From positions 1,488,001-1,552,000 of the forward strand of contig OZ245013.1 in NCBI GenBank assembly GCA_965223675.1: a stretch of 64,000 bases of DNA, given 5' to 3'. The DNA comes from JAGQKC01 sp965223675. Its GTDB lineage: Bacteria; Nitrospirota; Nitrospiria; Nitrospirales; UBA8639. Shown here in pieces: positions 42,671 to 51,267 of this stretch. Position numbers and translations under genes: made by a program. The number at the start of each line of letters is the position of its first letter. Positions within the stretch are counted from its first letter, which is position 1. The notes beneath the pieces were generated by a model. That model was not told the origin of the DNA and searched no databases. It worked only from the letters and a program-made list of their open reading frames with translations.

Positions 42671-43435
42671 TTATACTTGCGGTCGAGAATCTCTGACTTG
42701 ATCGATGAGCTGCTCCAATCCATGAACGTATCGTATAAAAAGTTGAGGCCACGCTAAGGTACCGGGACTACGTAATCCCTGCTTGACCTCAAGAACTTCG
42801 AGAAACACCAACTCCTCCACATTTAGGGTATTCGGAAGCGTAGACAAAAAAGCCTCAGAGGTTCCACCTGAAGGGTGACCTAAGACTCGACAAATTCCTC
42901 GAAGACATGGAAGTAACGACATGAGTGAAAGCGGCAGTAAAGCCTGAATGGCTTCTGGACGTCCATGTCCTTCGATAAACCTTTGGCGGACTCGTAAGAG
43001 ATTCCCATTCAATTCTTGTAAACATTGCAAGTGGAGATTTTGATCACTGATATGCAACGTGAGAAATGGATCTCTTCCTTCCAACAACACATGGTTATCC
43101 TTTATTTCAAAATATTCCAAAGGGAAATATTCAACGGATTGTCGAAGTTCTGCCTCGGTCACGACCAAAGGCGAAACAACCCCATGCTTCTGCCATTTTT
43201 CACTTAATTGACCACAACACTGAAGATTTTCTAATGAGCATTCTTGAAGTGTGAGTAAGAGATTAATATTCGAATGTCCCTCTACATATTCTCCTCTAAC
43301 AGAACTTCCATAGAGAATGACGCCTTCTAATTGATCCCCTAACGGTTTACGCAACTGCTTGAGATAGTTTCTCAAGACCCGCTGAACCGCTTCTGGCAAC
43401 GGAGGCCAAGACGCATGCATGACAGTCATAACCAC
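42671..43435 (-). CDS. Nucleotidyltransferase-fold protein with altered active site
   Basis: A protein of up to 254 residues with an N-terminal nucleotidyltransferase domain: Gly43-Ser-Ser-Val-Arg-Gly-Glu and then Ser55-Asn-Ile-Asn. The family catalytic motif is Gly-Ser-x-x-Arg-Gly with Ser-Asp-x-Asp; here both Asp are Asn (56 and 58), which should abolish metal binding. The C-terminal half is helical. The start may be GTG 43435, ATG 43429 or ATG 43420. It is the first gene of a pair with the TPM protein. A regulatory or binding role is inferred rather than catalysis. Confidence 0.75.
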   Translation of the reverse strand: MVMTVMHASWPPLPEAVQRVLRNYLKQLRKPLGDQLEGVILYGSSVRGEYVEGHSNINLLLTLQECSLENLQCCGQLSEKWQKHGVVSPLVVTEAELRQSVEYFPLEYFEIKDNHVLLEGRDPFLTLHISDQNLHLQCLQELNGNLLRVRQRFIEGHGRPEAIQALLPLSLMSLLPCLRGICRVLGHPSGGTSEAFLSTLPNTLNVEELVFLEVLEVKQGLRSPGTLAWPQLFIRYVHGLEQLIDQVRDSRPQV

Positions 43436-43491
43436 ATATTTCCTAATGACGAGCCATTCTTAGGAAACCATCCCCTGTCCACTTTCCGAAA

Positions 43492-44757
43492 CTATGGATG
43501 ATTGGGAACACGTTGAGCTTGTGGATCTGGAATAAAGCCTGCCGCCTTGACTCGGTCTAGCCATGTAAATGGAGGAGTTTCTCGTAAGCCGGCTGTTGCA
43601 CTTAATACTTGGTACTGAAGTCGTGGATTGCCATCGATGGTCGTAAATACTCTATCACGCAGATACGAAAGTACTGGATTCCCCGTGTTCCAAAAAAATA
43701 CTTCCTCATCTGCTAATCGTTGAAGCATGGTCACTTGTTGGCGACGACGAGTTTCGAATGGCTTCAATGCCGCTGCCGACCAATCATCTGTTTTTGCGCA
43801 AGTTTCGATGAGATCTCCGAGTAGATCTGCATCCACCATTGCTTGCATTCGCCCTTGCGATGCATGGGGATTCATGCCATGGGCAGCATCTCCGATTAGC
43901 ACTGCTCGATCGGCGACCCATGATTTCGCTCGCACTCGTCCCGTGCCCATGTACGCGGTTTGACTCCAATCTCTTAGCGTATTAAACGTGCGACTCATGT
44001 CAGGATAGATTGACGTCCACCGATCAGACAATGCTCTCGTACCTTCTTGTTTCATGGCAGTCAATGTTCCAGAAGGAATCATATAGAACGCATAGACCTT
44101 CTTGCCTGCGGCTGGGAAAATACCTAAAATCGTTCGTTTCCCGACAAAGTATTGTGACTCTTCTAACCGCTCCTGCCCCTCGAGCATAGCAATCAAATAG
44201 CTCTCTTCATATTGATACAAATTCGCTGAAATCCCTAACGCTTGACGAACCACAGAAAATGGCCCATCAGCACCGACTACAAGTTTTGCTCCAATCTGAA
44301 CAGACTGACCTTGAATCTCAGCCTCAACCCCGCATATTCCGTTTTTATCTCGTAACAACTGTTTAAATGTTGCCCCATACTGCACCATTCCGGGGCTTTC
44401 TCTTTCAAGTGCCTCAAGCACTGTCTGTTGTACGATATTTGGCCACATCACCAAGGCTCGATTGTATGGTTTGGGTAACATATCATAATCAACGGTGCAT
44501 AAACGTTTCCCTCCAACTCGACGGAAATGAAAGAACCGAACTGGCTTCACCGCATCAGTAGGCAACTGCTCTAATAATCCAAACTTATCAAGAATACGTT
44601 GCCCATTCGGTTGCAAAATCTCTCCGCGAAGCCCTTTAGGAGGCCCCGATGCCTGTTCAAGCACCACCGCACTGATATGCTTCCTTGACAAACTCATCCC
44701 CAGGATAGCTCCACCTCCGCCAGCTCCAACAATGATGACATCTTTCACCACATCCAC
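43492..44757 (-). CDS. FAD-dependent monooxygenase, UbiH/PHBH-like
   Basis: A flavoprotein hydroxylase of about 421 residues. The FAD-binding Gly-Ala-Gly-Gly-Gly-Gly-Ala-Ile-Leu-Gly is at the N-terminus, and the second FAD motif Gly-Asp-Ala-Ala-His-Gly-Met-Asn-Pro lies near residue 290. The overall length and motifs match group A aromatic hydroxylases. Substrate unknown. The start is placed at the GTG at 44757, which has AGGGGTG just upstream; a TTG at 44775 adds six residues. Stands alone between the nucleotidyltransferase-fold gene and a small hypothetical gene, all on the minus strand. Confidence 0.88.
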   Translation of the reverse strand: MDVVKDVIIVGAGGGGAILGMSLSRKHISAVVLEQASGPPKGLRGEILQPNGQRILDKFGLLEQLPTDAVKPVRFFHFRRVGGKRLCTVDYDMLPKPYNRALVMWPNIVQQTVLEALERESPGMVQYGATFKQLLRDKNGICGVEAEIQGQSVQIGAKLVVGADGPFSVVRQALGISANLYQYEESYLIAMLEGQERLEESQYFVGKRTILGIFPAAGKKVYAFYMIPSGTLTAMKQEGTRALSDRWTSIYPDMSRTFNTLRDWSQTAYMGTGRVRAKSWVADRAVLIGDAAHGMNPHASQGRMQAMVDADLLGDLIETCAKTDDWSAAALKPFETRRRQQVTMLQRLADEEVFFWNTGNPVLSYLRDRVFTTIDGNPRLQYQVLSATAGLRETPPFTWLDRVKAAGFIPDPQAQRVPNHP

Positions 44758-44861
44758 GTGACCACCCCTAAACAACTGTTCCAGAGAGAGTACAGGAATT
44801 CAGTCCCACCATAATCGCTGAAACGACTATTCATTTCGAGATGTTTGAAAAATAAGGATTC

Positions 44862-45239
44862 TTACTCGGACTGAAAAATATCATGAAAATGTTCTCCCGC
44901 TTCTTCCCATGCTTCAGGGTACGTTTTCTGTAGCCATGCCTGAAGGTATAACTTCTGTTCTGCGGTTAACATTTTCTTTATCTGGTGAGACCGTCCTTGA
45001 AGCGGCTGAAGAAATCCTACTTGTTTGACAGGGTCCAAGGTCGCAGTTCGTACGTAGACATTGGTAAAAACCGAAGGGGCGCCCTCTTCGCCATCACCCT
45101 GAAGCCACACCGAAATATACTTTTCCATCTGCAAGCCGGAACTATCTAGGGCAGGATCAGTTTCATGGAAAAGTTCATTTTCTGTCTGACCTATTGGAGT
45201 CGATTCATCTGCTCGAAATAAAAAGTTATGATTCCACAT
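44862..45239 (-). CDS. Conserved-looking protein of unknown function
   Basis: A 125-residue soluble protein, acidic and rich in Gln and Glu, with a Trp-Leu-Gln-Gly-Asp-Gly-Glu-Glu loop and a helical, Trp-containing C-terminus. No recognisable motif or signal peptide. The ATG at 45239 is preceded by a GAGG-T-AGG purine run. It lies about 100 bases upstream of the monooxygenase gene on the same strand. Confidence 0.65.
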   Translation of the reverse strand: MWNHNFLFRADESTPIGQTENELFHETDPALDSSGLQMEKYISVWLQGDGEEGAPSVFTNVYVRTATLDPVKQVGFLQPLQGRSHQIKKMLTAEQKLYLQAWLQKTYPEAWEEAGEHFHDIFQSE

Positions 45240-45353
45240 CGAAGCCTACCTCACCTCCTCATTCAGCCGGAAGGCATACTGTCAGGCACTTCCTAAAAAA
45301 GTCAAGGTAATGACGAAATGGATGGCCCAATTACAACCCCATAGACCTGATAA

Positions 45354-45373
45354 TCGTCTCTCGTTGAGCGCTA
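45354..45373. repeat. Dispersed intergenic repeat, short copy
   Basis: CGTCTCTCGTTGAGCGCTAT, sharing CGTCTCTCGTT-AGCG with the copy at 35290. A solitary short piece in a 300-base intergenic region; the rest of that region holds only the promoter below. Confidence 0.35.
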
Positions 45374-45463
45374 TTCCTATGAGAGCCTGATATTGCAAGA
45401 CACAAAATAAAGTCTAGAAATAAGCATTCATTTACATTACCCTAGTAAAAATAAGTGGTTTTG

Positions 45464-45492
45464 TTGACTTAGAGGACACGAACAATCATAAA
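45464..45492 (+). promoter_or_regulatory. Probable promoter of the lipoprotein gene
   Basis: TTGACT -35 (45464-45469), 17-base spacer, CATAAA -10 (45487-45492). About 45 bases before the start codon, which has its own strong GAGGAGG ribosome-binding site. Confidence 0.45.
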
Positions 45493-45540
45493 ATTCTTTT
45501 CGGTACATTCACTTCATATCGTCGAGAGGAGGAACGCCTA

Positions 45541-46170
45541 GTGACACTTCACAAAACCTTTATCTTGTTGATGATTACCTTATGCACCTTAGCCGGATGT
45601 CAAGGAACGGGAGAAATGATAAATTTTGACCTTCATCCCATGCCGACAAAATCAAAGGTTGTTAGCACTCAGCATGACGACACTCTTCGAATCACAGTCG
45701 CTCCGTTTGAGGACAAACGGCAAGAAACAGCCCGGATAGGCAGGCGCACTCACTTGTGGGGTGGTACCACCCAATTCAATGTCTGGAATGGTCAGATCGG
45801 TGAAGGCATGGCTGATCTAGCAATCTCATACCTTCAACAAAAAGCATGGCAAGCCTCACGCCAATCAGGAGAGAACTTCTCGGACGTGCTTCTCTCGGGT
45901 CAGGTGCTGAAATTAGAGTCAGAAGCCAAAAGTGGTTTTGGCTTTACGAATATTGACGTACGCATGCAAGTGAGATTTGAAGCAAAAAATATGAGTGATG
46001 GAAGTACCGTTCGCACAGTTCTGGGATCCAACGGATCTGACACGGTAACTTTTTTTGACCCACAAGATATAGAGGATTTGACGAGTGAAGTCGCCAAAGA
46101 ATTATTTGATCAGCTCTTCCGTGACCTCACAGTCAAAGACCGTGCCTTTCATCTCCGTTCAAGTACTTAA
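45541..46170 (+). CDS. Lipoprotein of unknown function
   Basis: A 209-residue lipoprotein: signal peptide with lipobox Leu-Ala-Gly-Cys (Cys20). The mature part is a mixed alpha/beta domain (Ile-Thr-Val-Ala-Pro-Phe-Glu-Asp-Lys-Arg, then Val-Leu-Leu-Ser-Gly-Gln-Val-Leu-Lys-Leu-Glu). The pattern resembles YajG/curli-associated lipoprotein domains, but the match is loose. It starts at GTG (45541), chosen for the AGGAGG eight bases upstream. Confidence 0.8.
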   Translation: MTLHKTFILLMITLCTLAGCQGTGEMINFDLHPMPTKSKVVSTQHDDTLRITVAPFEDKRQETARIGRRTHLWGGTTQFNVWNGQIGEGMADLAISYLQQKAWQASRQSGENFSDVLLSGQVLKLESEAKSGFGFTNIDVRMQVRFEAKNMSDGSTVRTVLGSNGSDTVTFFDPQDIEDLTSEVAKELFDQLFRDLTVKDRAFHLRSST

Positions 46171-46441
46171 CTATCGTCTGTGCATACGACCTCAGAACTT
46201 ATTCTTCAATTTTAGGGAAAGGAGCCATTACAAGGAGAGAAGAAGAATTATTCATTTTTTATATTATTGACGCATTTCTTTTTGATACTCAAATTTGTGT
46301 TCCACAATTTTTGGAGCTTAATGCTTTGACCCAGTTCGCGCGTGCTTCTATCATGAATCGTAAATTTTTTCATACTTCCTCGTCTTCATCTATATTTGCG
46401 ACTGCCATCTACATGGTGAAACTACAAATTGGAGAAGCTCG

Positions 46442-47443
46442 ATGGAACGCACGTCCAGTCCTACATCTTTTAACCAGCCATCAATCTTAATCGTTGAAGA
46501 CGAAGAGGGCCCTCGCGAATCCATTAAGATGGTGCTTGCGCCCTATTTCAACCTCATCACAGTCGACTCCGCAGAGATCGCCTTAGAAGTGATCAAACGC
46601 CAGCCAATCGACCTGGTAACATTAGATTTAAAACTTCCAGGGCAACAGGGCATCGACCTCCTTCAAACGATTCGTCAACAAGGACGGGATGTTGAAGTAA
46701 TTATCATTACGGGGTATGGAACGTTGCAATCAGCCATGGAGGCCATCCGACATGGCGTGGCGGCCTACATTCTCAAGCCTTTTAATGTTGCAGAGCTTCT
46801 TGCTGTCGTAGACAAAACGTTCGAACGTAAACGTCGAGTCACTTCTCTTCAGGACGCGTTGCAAGCCTTTGGGAATTTATGGAGTGGCGAAGAGAATATT
46901 GATGCTGCTCTCAAGAATATTAAGACCTTGTTAGAAGCCAAAAGTCCAGAACTGGCCCAACATTCCCACCGAGTCAACTTTTATTCCTCTTTACTCGCAG
47001 AACACTTACAATTGTCCGTTGAAGAAAAAGAGCATATTCAAATCGGAGCCTATATTCACGATATAGGAAAATTCGGCATCCATGATCGATTGATATCAGG
47101 AGATCTTCCACAATCGCAACAAGATTTTGAAACGCTAAAATTTCATCCTGTGATAGGCGAAAGCATGATTCAGTCTCTACCGTTCCCCAAACAAGTCGCT
47201 CAAATTGTTCACTCACATCATGAACGATTTGATGGAACAGGGTATCCTGACGGACTTGTTGGCGAAGAAATTCCATTCCTAGCCAGAATTGTCGGATTAG
47301 CGAATCTTTTCGATCATTTAGTCGTTGGACATGCAAATCAAGACCCTCTTGCTATTCCTGAAGCCCGAGAACAAATACGATTAGAAGCTGGCAAAGGGAT
47401 TGATCCGAGATTAGCTGATTTATTCGCAAACGTGGTGTGGTAA
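46442..47443 (+). CDS. HD-GYP response regulator (c-di-GMP phosphodiesterase)
   Basis: A 333-residue two-component output protein. Receiver domain (about 14-130) with phospho-acceptor Asp62 and Lys112. An HD-GYP domain follows (about 165-333) with His-Asp (207-208), the His260-His261-Glu pair and Gly-Tyr-Pro (268-270) complete, so it should hydrolyse cyclic di-GMP. GGAGAAG supports the ATG. The hybrid sensor kinase starts 130 bases downstream on the same strand and is the likely partner. Confidence 0.92.
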   Translation: MERTSSPTSFNQPSILIVEDEEGPRESIKMVLAPYFNLITVDSAEIALEVIKRQPIDLVTLDLKLPGQQGIDLLQTIRQQGRDVEVIIITGYGTLQSAMEAIRHGVAAYILKPFNVAELLAVVDKTFERKRRVTSLQDALQAFGNLWSGEENIDAALKNIKTLLEAKSPELAQHSHRVNFYSSLLAEHLQLSVEEKEHIQIGAYIHDIGKFGIHDRLISGDLPQSQQDFETLKFHPVIGESMIQSLPFPKQVAQIVHSHHERFDGTGYPDGLVGEEIPFLARIVGLANLFDHLVVGHANQDPLAIPEAREQIRLEAGKGIDPRLADLFANVVW

Positions 47444-47573
47444 CGGATAGTCCTTGCACTACGAAGTCACATACAGACCAGCAGGCTTAGGTGTAGATGG
47501 GAGATGGTCAGGTCTTCATCCAAATTGAGAAATTGATTGAGGCCCTAACCTTCTAACGAGCCGAGAGAGTGCG

Positions 47574-50033
47574 ATGAAAGAGATAGACAATCCCAAAAAG
47601 AACCCGCGTCAGAAGTCTCGGAACGTCACCACACAGCAAGAAAAACTTGCGCTTTCTTCGAAGCGCAAACATCAAGACTTTCTCCAACAACACAATACGA
47701 GCGAAGAATGGGAACAGGCCTTTAATGCACTCACCGATCATATTATTATTTTAGATCGCTCAGGGATCATCTTATGGGCGAATAAAGCTGTCGCAGACTA
47801 TTTTGAACAGAGCCACACCAGTCTTATCGGTTTGGACTATCGAATTCCATACTACGGCACCATCAATTTGAAGGAACCACCGCCTTGGGAAACCGTTCTT
47901 GCCGGAGCGCTCTCAGTCGTGATGGAAACATGGTTACCTTGCCTCAACGGTTGGTTTTTAGTGTCTTGTTATCCACTCTGTGATCGGGAAGGAGAGCAGT
48001 GGGGAGTCATTTCAGTGGTCAAAGATATTACAGAGCAAAAGCGTGTTGAAGAAGCCCTTCGCCATATTGCGCAAGGAGCACCCGCAGCCGGCAGCGTGGC
48101 GTTTTTTCGGTCTCTGGTCAAAGATCTTTCGACCGCTCTCGATGTCGAATATGCCATTCTTGCAGAATTTCCAGGCACAAACAAAAACCAAGCTCAAACT
48201 GTCGCGACGTGGGCTCATGGGACATTCCTGGAAAATTATTCATGGAACCTATCTGATACATTTGGAAGCCGTATTCTTACAAGTCGATTTTCCAATTGGA
48301 CAAACATGGCCCAACAAGAATTCCCTAATGATCATCTACTTTCACAATGGAATATCTCCAGCTACATCGGAAACCCTCTGATAGGGTCAACAGGACAAAT
48401 CATCGGACTGGTCGTTGCCTTAGGGAGAAAGCCTCTACGCAATATTCAAGTCGCGCAATCCATCATTCGATTATTCGCCGTCCGGGCATCAAGTGAACTC
48501 GAACGGAAGCGTGCCGAAGAAGCCCTACGAGACAGCGAAGAGCGATACAGAGCCATAGTCGAAAACTCCTACGACCTCATTATTGAGACGACTCCATCCG
48601 GAACGTGTTTATACCTCAGTCCCAATTGTGTGAACGTCTTGGGCTATCCAGTTAAGGAACTCTTAGGAAAAAACTTTTTTGATTTGGTGCATCCGGAAGA
48701 CGGCGAGAACCTCGCACATGACTTTGAACAAAAAGTCAAAAGGCTGGAATCTGGAGAAATGGTATGCCGTCTTCACCTTCGCACGGGAGAATGGCGTTGG
48801 TTCGAAAGTCACACACGACCATTTAGAACGACAGGAGGCAATATTCTCGTCGTCATTGATGCACGAGACATTACAGAGCGAAAACGCGCTGAAGACGAAC
48901 GGTTGCGAGCAACGAAACTTGAGTCCGTCGGCGTGTTAGCAGGAGGTATTGCCCATGACTTCAATAATATTCTCACTTCTGTCTTTGCGAATGTTGGTCT
49001 TTCTAAAATGCTTGCCTCCAAGGTAAAAACCCCTTCTGATGTGAGCATTGTCGAACGATTGACAGCTGCAGAAAAAGCCTGTCTGCGGGCTCGAGATTTA
49101 ACCAAACAGCTTCTCACTTTTGCAAAGGGGGGAGCTCCGATTAAAAATATCGCTTCCATTTCGACCTTTATCACGGATACGGTTGAATTTGCGCTACGCG
49201 GATCAAACGTTCGATGTGAATTAAACCTTCCTGATAATTTGTGGGCGGTTGAGGTGGACGAAGGTCAGATGAGTCAGGTCATACAGAACTTGATTATCAA
49301 TGCTGATCAGGCCATGCCAGATGGTGGGGTGATCACGGTAGAGGCTCGCAACACAGAGATCGAACAAAGTGCAAACCTTCCACTAAAAAATGGACGATAT
49401 GTCGTGATCAAGGTTAAAGACGAAGGCATAGGAATCGCGCCAGAATGCGTTAGCAAAATCTTTGACCCGTATTTTACCACCAAACAAAAAGGAAGCGGCC
49501 TGGGCCTCGCCACCACATATTCTATCATGAAACGTCACGATGGACATATCACCGTCAACTCTGAATTAGACAGCGGAACGACATTTCTCCTGTTCATACC
49601 TGCAGCCGAGTCCTTGACTATTGATACCCATGCTGTAGAAGAGGTATTGATATCCGGAACAGGTCGTATATTGATCATGGATGATGAAGTCGAAATTCGC
49701 GATATTCTTGGAAAAATGCTCCAACACTTAGGATACACCGTGACTTACGCGAACGAAGGCAACGAGGCCATCCAAGAATATCAACGAGCCCTAGACGAAC
49801 AGACGCCATTTGTCCTATCCATTATTGATTTAACGATACCGGGTGGAATGGGAGGAAAAGAAACCGTTCGTCAACTTCGGAAAATCGACCCTCAAGTTCT
49901 AGCTGTCGTATCGAGTGGATATTGTAACGATCCAGTCTTGGCGAATCCGGAAAACTTTGGCTTCAAAGGAGTGATCGCAAAACCCTACAATCTCTCAGAC
50001 CTTTCAAAAGTCCTTAGTCGCATCCTCTCCTAA
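47574..50033 (+). CDS. Hybrid sensor histidine kinase
   Basis: An 819-residue soluble sensor kinase without transmembrane helices. Domains in order: PAS (about 45-155), GAF (about 165-312), PAS (about 320-436), HisKA with His461 in Gly-Gly-Ile-Ala-His-Asp-Phe-Asn-Asn, HATPase (about 560-675; N-box Asn576, G-boxes near 619 and 640-644), and a C-terminal receiver (about 698-815) with Asp752. The lack of membrane segments suggests a cytosolic signal sensed by PAS/GAF. Phosphate may pass to the HD-GYP regulator encoded just upstream. Confidence 0.92.
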   Translation: MKEIDNPKKNPRQKSRNVTTQQEKLALSSKRKHQDFLQQHNTSEEWEQAFNALTDHIIILDRSGIILWANKAVADYFEQSHTSLIGLDYRIPYYGTINLKEPPPWETVLAGALSVVMETWLPCLNGWFLVSCYPLCDREGEQWGVISVVKDITEQKRVEEALRHIAQGAPAAGSVAFFRSLVKDLSTALDVEYAILAEFPGTNKNQAQTVATWAHGTFLENYSWNLSDTFGSRILTSRFSNWTNMAQQEFPNDHLLSQWNISSYIGNPLIGSTGQIIGLVVALGRKPLRNIQVAQSIIRLFAVRASSELERKRAEEALRDSEERYRAIVENSYDLIIETTPSGTCLYLSPNCVNVLGYPVKELLGKNFFDLVHPEDGENLAHDFEQKVKRLESGEMVCRLHLRTGEWRWFESHTRPFRTTGGNILVVIDARDITERKRAEDERLRATKLESVGVLAGGIAHDFNNILTSVFANVGLSKMLASKVKTPSDVSIVERLTAAEKACLRARDLTKQLLTFAKGGAPIKNIASISTFITDTVEFALRGSNVRCELNLPDNLWAVEVDEGQMSQVIQNLIINADQAMPDGGVITVEARNTEIEQSANLPLKNGRYVVIKVKDEGIGIAPECVSKIFDPYFTTKQKGSGLGLATTYSIMKRHDGHITVNSELDSGTTFLLFIPAAESLTIDTHAVEEVLISGTGRILIMDDEVEIRDILGKMLQHLGYTVTYANEGNEAIQEYQRALDEQTPFVLSIIDLTIPGGMGGKETVRQLRKIDPQVLAVVSSGYCNDPVLANPENFGFKGVIAKPYNLSDLSKVLSRILS

Positions 50034-50097
50034 AAAAACTCATTTGTGGTTGAATCGCTTACTTGCGATATAAAAAGAGCTCACGTGATGTCCTCAA

Positions 50098-51132
50098 CTA
50101 ATCTGAGTCGATGACCGTGGAAATATCTTTCGGGATCACCACACCGCGGTCCGTAATAATTTTTGTGATGTATTCTGCTGGCGTGATATCAAAAGCCGGA
50201 TTCAGCACATCGATGCCTTGAGGCGCTATGGGACATCCACCGTGTAAGGTGGTCACCTCATCTGAAGATCGCTGCTCGATTGGAATGTTTTCACCAGATG
50301 GCATATTCACGTCAATCGTCGATGATGGCGCCGCGACATAAAATGGAATGCCATGCACCTTTGCCAGAACGGCTACGGAATACGTTCCAATCTTATTGGC
50401 AACATCTCCATTGGCAGCTATCCGATCAGCACCGACTACGCATAGGTGAATTCGTCCTTGCCGCATTAAGGCTCCGGCAGCATTATCCGTGATCAAGGTT
50501 GTTGGAATACCATCTTGCTGGAGTTCCCAAGCTGTTAACCGAGCCCCTTGCAGTACGGGACGCGTTTCATCCGCAATGACTCGAATTCTTTTTTTTTGTT
50601 TCCAAGCAGAACGAATGACGCCCAAGGCCGTTCCATACCCTGCCGTTGCCAGAGCCCCAGCGTTACAGTGGGTGAGTATCGTCTGTCCATCCTGAATGAG
50701 TTCTGCCCCAAAATCACCAATGGCTTTATTCATGGCAATATCATCCTGCAAGATGACTTGTGCTTCATTAACCAGTTGTTGCTTCAACCATTCTTGAGAT
50801 TTGTCTTTTTCCCGAATGAGTACGTGTTTCATGCGGTCTATAGCCCAGAACAAATTGACAGCCGTAGGACGTGCCCCGCTCATACACTCACACATTAGGT
50901 CAAACTGTTGCCGAAACCCTTCAAAAGACGGCTCATTAATACGTTGTGCCCCTAAAGCCAGACCCATGGCCGCCGTCACGCCAATCGCTGGAGCTCCACG
51001 TACTCGAAGTTCTCGAATAGCTTGTGCCACCGCTTGATAATCGTAACACCGCATCACTTCGACTTTTTCTGGCAGAAGACTCTGATCAAGAATTTTAACC
51101 GAATCACTTCCCCATTCTACTGTCGGAATCAT
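50098..51132 (-). CDS. mtnA: S-methyl-5-thioribose-1-phosphate isomerase MtnA
   Basis: A 344-residue enzyme of methionine salvage converting 5-methylthioribose-1-phosphate to the ribulose form. Family motifs: Arg-Val-Arg-Gly-Ala-Pro-Ala-Ile-Gly, Thr-His-Cys-Asn-Ala-Gly-Ala-Leu-Ala (catalytic Cys), and Gly-Ala-Asp-Arg-Ile-Ala-Ala-Asn-Gly-Asp (catalytic Asp). AAAGGA eight bases upstream supports the ATG. No other salvage genes are seen nearby. Convergent with the sensor kinase. Confidence 0.95.
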   Translation of the reverse strand: MIPTVEWGSDSVKILDQSLLPEKVEVMRCYDYQAVAQAIRELRVRGAPAIGVTAAMGLALGAQRINEPSFEGFRQQFDLMCECMSGARPTAVNLFWAIDRMKHVLIREKDKSQEWLKQQLVNEAQVILQDDIAMNKAIGDFGAELIQDGQTILTHCNAGALATAGYGTALGVIRSAWKQKKRIRVIADETRPVLQGARLTAWELQQDGIPTTLITDNAAGALMRQGRIHLCVVGADRIAANGDVANKIGTYSVAVLAKVHGIPFYVAAPSSTIDVNMPSGENIPIEQRSSDEVTTLHGGCPIAPQGIDVLNPAFDITPAEYITKIITDRGVVIPKDISTVIDSD

Positions 51133-51267
51133 TCATGTTTCCTTTTTTCAATGATCATCATATCAGTAATCCATTATTGTGATACCCATATCAAAAGAAC
51201 AATAGTCCTCACTTCCTTTACTGACTGAGCAAATTTCTCGTGAAAAGGAAATTCTCACACCTTTATA

